From Cyprinodon diabolis (Eukaryota; Chordata; Actinopteri; Cyprinodontiformes; Cyprinodontidae): a stretch of 64,000 nucleotides of DNA. Shown here piece after piece: positions 60,108 to 64,000 of this stretch (the first letter of the stretch is position 1; each line of letters begins with the position of its first letter). Position numbers and translations under genes: made by a program. The stretch is taken from contig CM060083.1 in assembly GCA_030533445.1 (NCBI GenBank), positions 27,764,666 to 27,828,665 of the forward strand, written 5' to 3'. The notes beneath the pieces were generated by a model. That model was not told the DNA's origin. It saw only the letters and a list, made by a program, of their open reading frames with translations, and ran no database searches.

Positions 60108-60318
60108 GACAGCTCCTGGTTCAGCATCTGCTATTGGTTTAGGCTCAGCATCCAGTTGCAGAAGTTTAAATTTCTGGACTGCTCAAAAGGCTCTTCTACA
60201 CTGGAAATGCTGCAAGAGTCGCCACTCCTGACTTTCAAATCATACCACTGGACCTCTGGATGCTCTTCAATGCTGCCTCCTGTAGACTTGTTGAGCAATA
60301 GTCACTAAACAGCAGAAA
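60108..60318 (-). other. open minus-strand stretch, possible terminal exon (unassigned)
   Basis: After a pyrimidine-rich TTTCTGCTGTTTAG acceptor-like sequence (about 60,318), one frame reads STGGSIEEHPEVQWYDLKV then SCSISSVEEPFEQ and stops after NWMLSLNQ near 60,135. Composition is protein-like and GC is locally raised. I do not recognise the family. Confidence 0.2.
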
Positions 60319-62359
60319 CACATACAAACGTTAAGAGCAGCAACACATACAAATATTCCAAAATTATAAAAAAAAATATGATTGGATCAAAATACATTGC
60401 ATATTGTAACAATGACCATTTGTTACCTGTATATCTGCCAAAGTAGCAGATAAACACAGCATCTGGTTTTCTACACTGGTTTATTTTTGTTGTTTTGGGT
60501 AAAGTGGATTTGTTTGGGTTGTGGTTCTTTGGTTGGCCATATCTTGTTTACATTTTAGTAAAAAGGTAAATTTATTTCACTTTATAATATTTTGTTTTTG
60601 TTTAACTCTTCAGAAAAGGGAAATTCAAGGATTGAAGAGTTAAAATATTGTGAAATACTCACCTCTGCTGTTTTACTCTCCAAGCAGGTGTGTGCAGGAC
60701 TGCACCATTGGGTAATTGAAGGGGAGGAGGTTGATCTGATGTATGGTGTTTTCTATATTGAGTTTAAGTATTTGTTTGGGTTGAATTGAAACATTTGTTT
60801 TCTGTATTTATTGGTAAAAGTATTTCTTAATCAGTTGTTCGTTTAAAAAAAATCCCTTTCTTCTTGTTATTGTGAAGCTGAACATACTTTTGAAAATGGT
60901 TTCTTCCAATTTAGTTCCTCCTCTATATAAGAAACATGTCTGCCATTGTTCGGTGGTTGTTGTGGGTTGGTTGATGTTCTGCACCAGAAAAAAAAAAAGT
61001 TTTGTTAGCTGGAAACTCTTCAGAGCATGTACTTCTTTCAACCAGTTTGGGTCCCACCTCCAAGACTGCTTGGTCTCCTGACAAGCGTGTGACACATATA
61101 TATTTAGATATATAAATATACATGACATTTTTTATATGCTTTAAAGAAAGCTACAGATTTTTTTTTCTTATATTTTCTCAAACCCTTTCAGTGAGGCTGT
61201 GTATCTGGGCCTCTTTAGGTTAATCTTTAGTTTAACCCAACTGTTAGGGAGGTAGAAACATCAGCATTAGTATGCTCTGTCGGTCTTCTCACAGCAAACT
61301 CCAGATGCAGTACATTATGGTCTCTTGGTGAAAGAAGTTTGCAGTGCCTGGACACTACCTTTTGTATGACAGAGAAATGGTTAATGCACAGGTGTCCCAC
61401 TGCACCTTGAGAGGAAAATGTTATTTTGACATAAATAGGATCACTTTTCAAGATAGTTAGCGTAGGGTCTCTAATGCTTTCTCTGTTAATGTATTTTCTA
61501 ATCATTATTTAAAAATTTGTTAATTTCTTGAGACAATGTAATTTTGGGTAAAGGTGTTAAATGTTATTTTTGAGTCATTTTGGTTTATACTTCAATAATT
61601 TCTAAGGGAGAGCTCAGCTCAGTAAGATGAAAACTGAGGACAGAAGCACCATTCCATAGCTTTTTAATGTCTTTCTTTTTTAAATGTTTTGATCGTGATG
61701 AAAACACAAGAATTCCCTGAAGCATAGTGGTAAATGAGCCAATCATTTCCTGACTTTCTTCTGAACAGATTTGATAAAGAAATCTGATCTCTAGGACAAC
61801 TTGTATAAGCGAACAACAAAACTGAACATGACTCCTAGATTGTTTTGATGTCTGTGTATGTTAACAACAGTACACACAAGAAGGGTTTCTTATTTCTGTT
61901 CCATAAAAGAGAGGTTGTGAAAGACATACTCATGCCATCAAGCTGTGTGAACCTTCTGGCTTGGTTATAAAAAGGATGTTGACATTCTCATGTCTTCCTC
62001 ATATGAAAGAGGATAACCAAGTGAAACATATGCAATTTAAAACATTAAAATATATTCGTAAAATTAAACTATTTCCATATTTCAGTTAATAAATCCAAAG
62101 ACTTAGATTTCCTACACTCAAAGTTTAGAATCAATGTATTGGTAAAAATATTTAAAAAGTACAGCAAAAATACCAAACAGAACATAAAAGACATTAACAT
62201 AATAGACGCATGTTTCACTCTCATGCTGCAATAAATGTAAAACAAAAACAAATACCCCAGGTGTGTATTTTTTGTGATTTAGAAACATTGACAGTTGGAG
62301 CCTGGCTGATGTTGTCCACCTAAAAAGTATTATTTATATATTGTAATTCACATGAACTA
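60319..62359. other. no recognised feature
   Basis: AT-rich; open frames of 60-106 codons lack recognisable motifs. Confidence 0.4.
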
Positions 62360-62830
62360 CACTGCAATGATGCAATATGGTATGAACTCAATTTTCCTGT
62401 TGCTCAGGTGAATTGTCAGATGTCCAAGGTGCTTTAATGCCTCATGCATTGCTTGGTCAGAAGTCTTTTATCTTCCTCTTGACAATATCCCATGGATTCT
62501 TAAAAGGTTCAGGTCAGGACTGTTTTCTGACTGATCGAGCACAGCAACACTAAGGTTATCAAACCAAGCCAAGACTGCAGGAAAATTACATTTGAACAAA
62601 CACCAGAATAAGACATGGCACCCCAAAACATTGTTGTCTCTGTCTTTCAACTATGTCTAAAAAAAAATTTGATTTCCTCTGTTTTGCTCATCCTCTAGAC
62701 TCTGGGACACTGATTTATAATGCAATGCAAAATGTCCTTTATTTGAAAGGAGAACTTTGGGGCACTAAGCATCAGTCAGATATTTTTTATTATTTTTATT
62801 TTTTTAAATCATCTTGAGGCTGGAATTACT
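62360..62830 (-). mobile_element. decayed Tc1/mariner element fragment
   Basis: The minus strand reads AVLDQSENSPDLNLLRIHGI near 62,490-62,550, a decayed form of the [13 protein letters not shown] block. Also on the minus strand, around 62,700-62,770, lies an AAATAAAGGACATTTTGCAT block that belongs to the same fish element. The N-terminal half is missing. Confidence 0.65.
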
Positions 62831-63514
62831 GTATCATTGTACTGTACTCTGCTAGTATGGCCTGATTGGCAAAAGATTGACAGGTCAGCAATTTTCCCCA
62901 TAACTGTGTACGAGATTATTTAGTACCTCTGCACTAAAATACTTTTCGTCATTTCTCTCAGACAATATTTAAACTTTTTGAGAAAAAGGGTTTAAACTTT
63001 TCTTTATCTGAATGCCATAACTATCAGAATGAACAAATATATCAGTTTACTTTTGGAATCAACAGGCTTCCCTTTACGAGTCGGATATACCGTTATATTC
63101 GGTATACCTTAGTGACTGATCTGATTTCCTTAAATATATTTTAATTAACATTCCACTTTAGATTTAAGCACATGTTTTTGTAAATTCCCAAAATGTCTAA
63201 AGTGAACATGATAAGCTGTCATTTTTTTATTGTTCAACAAAAAAATGTGTAATGTCAGATAGTATAACTTACGGATCGATTTGATTTGATATAAAAGGTT
63301 TTATTATGAAATTAGTGTTGGTTTGTAGCCAGGAGCAAAAAAGCACATTAAATAAGGAAAAGAGCAAGGAGATGCATAATACTGTCCTTGAATTGAATTT
63401 TAAGTTCAATGGCAGGTCAGGTTTAATTTGATCTTTTATCCCTTTAAACTTTTGTTTGTTAGTATAGCTTTTATGATTAAAAACTAAATATTACCATGGA
63501 AATATCTTTTGGGA
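62831..63514. other. no recognised feature
   Basis: AT-rich, with nothing recognised. Confidence 0.45.
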
Positions 63515-63553
63515 ATTGTCATCTATATTGGTATATATATACCAATATAGATG

Positions 63554-63558
<5 letters not shown>
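63515..63558. repeat. 44-bp perfect palindrome
   Basis: ATTGTCATCTATATTGGTAT and its exact complement meet at 63,536/63,537 around a TATATA core, with no spacer. It runs directly into the (TA)n tract. Confidence 0.95.

Positions 63559-63620
<62 letters not shown>
63557..63620. repeat. (TA)n microsatellite
   Basis: About 32 TA units continuing from the palindrome. The short open frame across it is an artefact. Confidence 0.95.
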
Positions 63621-63622
<2 letters not shown>

Positions 63623-64000
63623 TCTCACATGAACCTCCAAGGTTTAAGTTTAAACTCTTCAGTTGCAAAAAGGAGAAATAATCACAGGCTATGGGAAATG
63701 CACAACAGCTGACCTGTCGTAAAACATGCTATCACCCCTGGGAGCTCCAATTACCTAATGAGCAAGTTAGTGTCCATTATATGGACTCTTCTTCTTATAT
63801 GGTGGAAGTGTATATGCAGGATCTTACTTTTAATTAACTTAGAGGATACTCAGTTTGATAGCTATTGAAAGACAGTAATAATCCATATCCTCTTTACATA
63901 TCTAATCACTAAATTATTTCCTCTTTAATACAAAATACACACAGTTTCACACCATAAAAATACATAAATATAAATACAATAGGGCTGGTAATTTATTGCA
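63621..64000. other. no recognised feature
   Basis: AT-rich to the window end. Confidence 0.45.

Noticed and set aside
63496..63681. 61-codon plus-strand open frame
   Set aside because: Passes through the palindrome and (TA)n tract; not a gene.

Overview
The window reads as AT-rich, non-coding vertebrate DNA, most likely from a teleost (ray-finned) fish. The evidence is its repeat content: Tc1/mariner transposons of several lineages, CR1/L2/Rex1-like LINE fragments including one with an esterase (SGNH) first ORF, a solo LTR with a perfect 5-bp target duplication, hAT-like MITEs, an RTE-like (GGAT)n tail and long (TA)n microsatellites. No bacterial features were found (no operons, ribosome binding sites or CRISPR). 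No host protein-coding gene could be recognised with confidence, and no tRNA or rRNA gene was seen. The repeat families were recognised from memory of teleost repeats and from peptide motifs, not from a database search.

Layout. At 0-2.5 kb a 5'-truncated LINE (minus strand, running off the left edge) abuts a decayed Tc1 relic. The stretch 2.5-10.5 kb is mostly unassigned sequence with a LINE 3' end, a hAT-like MITE and two GC-richer open stretches of unknown nature. The clearest feature is at 10,576-11,823: a structurally complete Tc1 element with perfect 29-bp terminal inverted repeats, TA target sites and an uninterrupted 338-residue DD34E transposase. From 12 to 34 kb come LINE tails and relics (one a second copy of the left-edge LINE), a solo LTR at 20,604-21,110, MITEs, microsatellites and hairpins. 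At 34.8-35.3 kb lies an unclassified element with 37-bp imperfect inverted repeats. The 38-51 kb part holds a likely LTR, an internally deleted Tc1/mariner derivative (39.5 kb), LINE ends, a (TA)n tract with a perfect palindrome, and two decayed Tc1 copies in opposite orientation (49-51 kb). The last 13 kb hold LINE and DNA-transposon relics, a second LTR-like repeat, another Tc1 relic, and a 44-bp perfect palindrome fused to a (TA)n tract.

The only gene that looks able to make a functional protein is the Tc1 transposase; the LINE ORFs are interrupted or cut by the window edge. Several GC-richer, repeat-free islands (near 6.7-7.25, 25.4, 27.6, 42, 43.5, 47.2 and 51.8 kb) could be conserved non-coding elements or small exons, but this cannot be decided from one sequence. 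I did not find a convincing new biological system.
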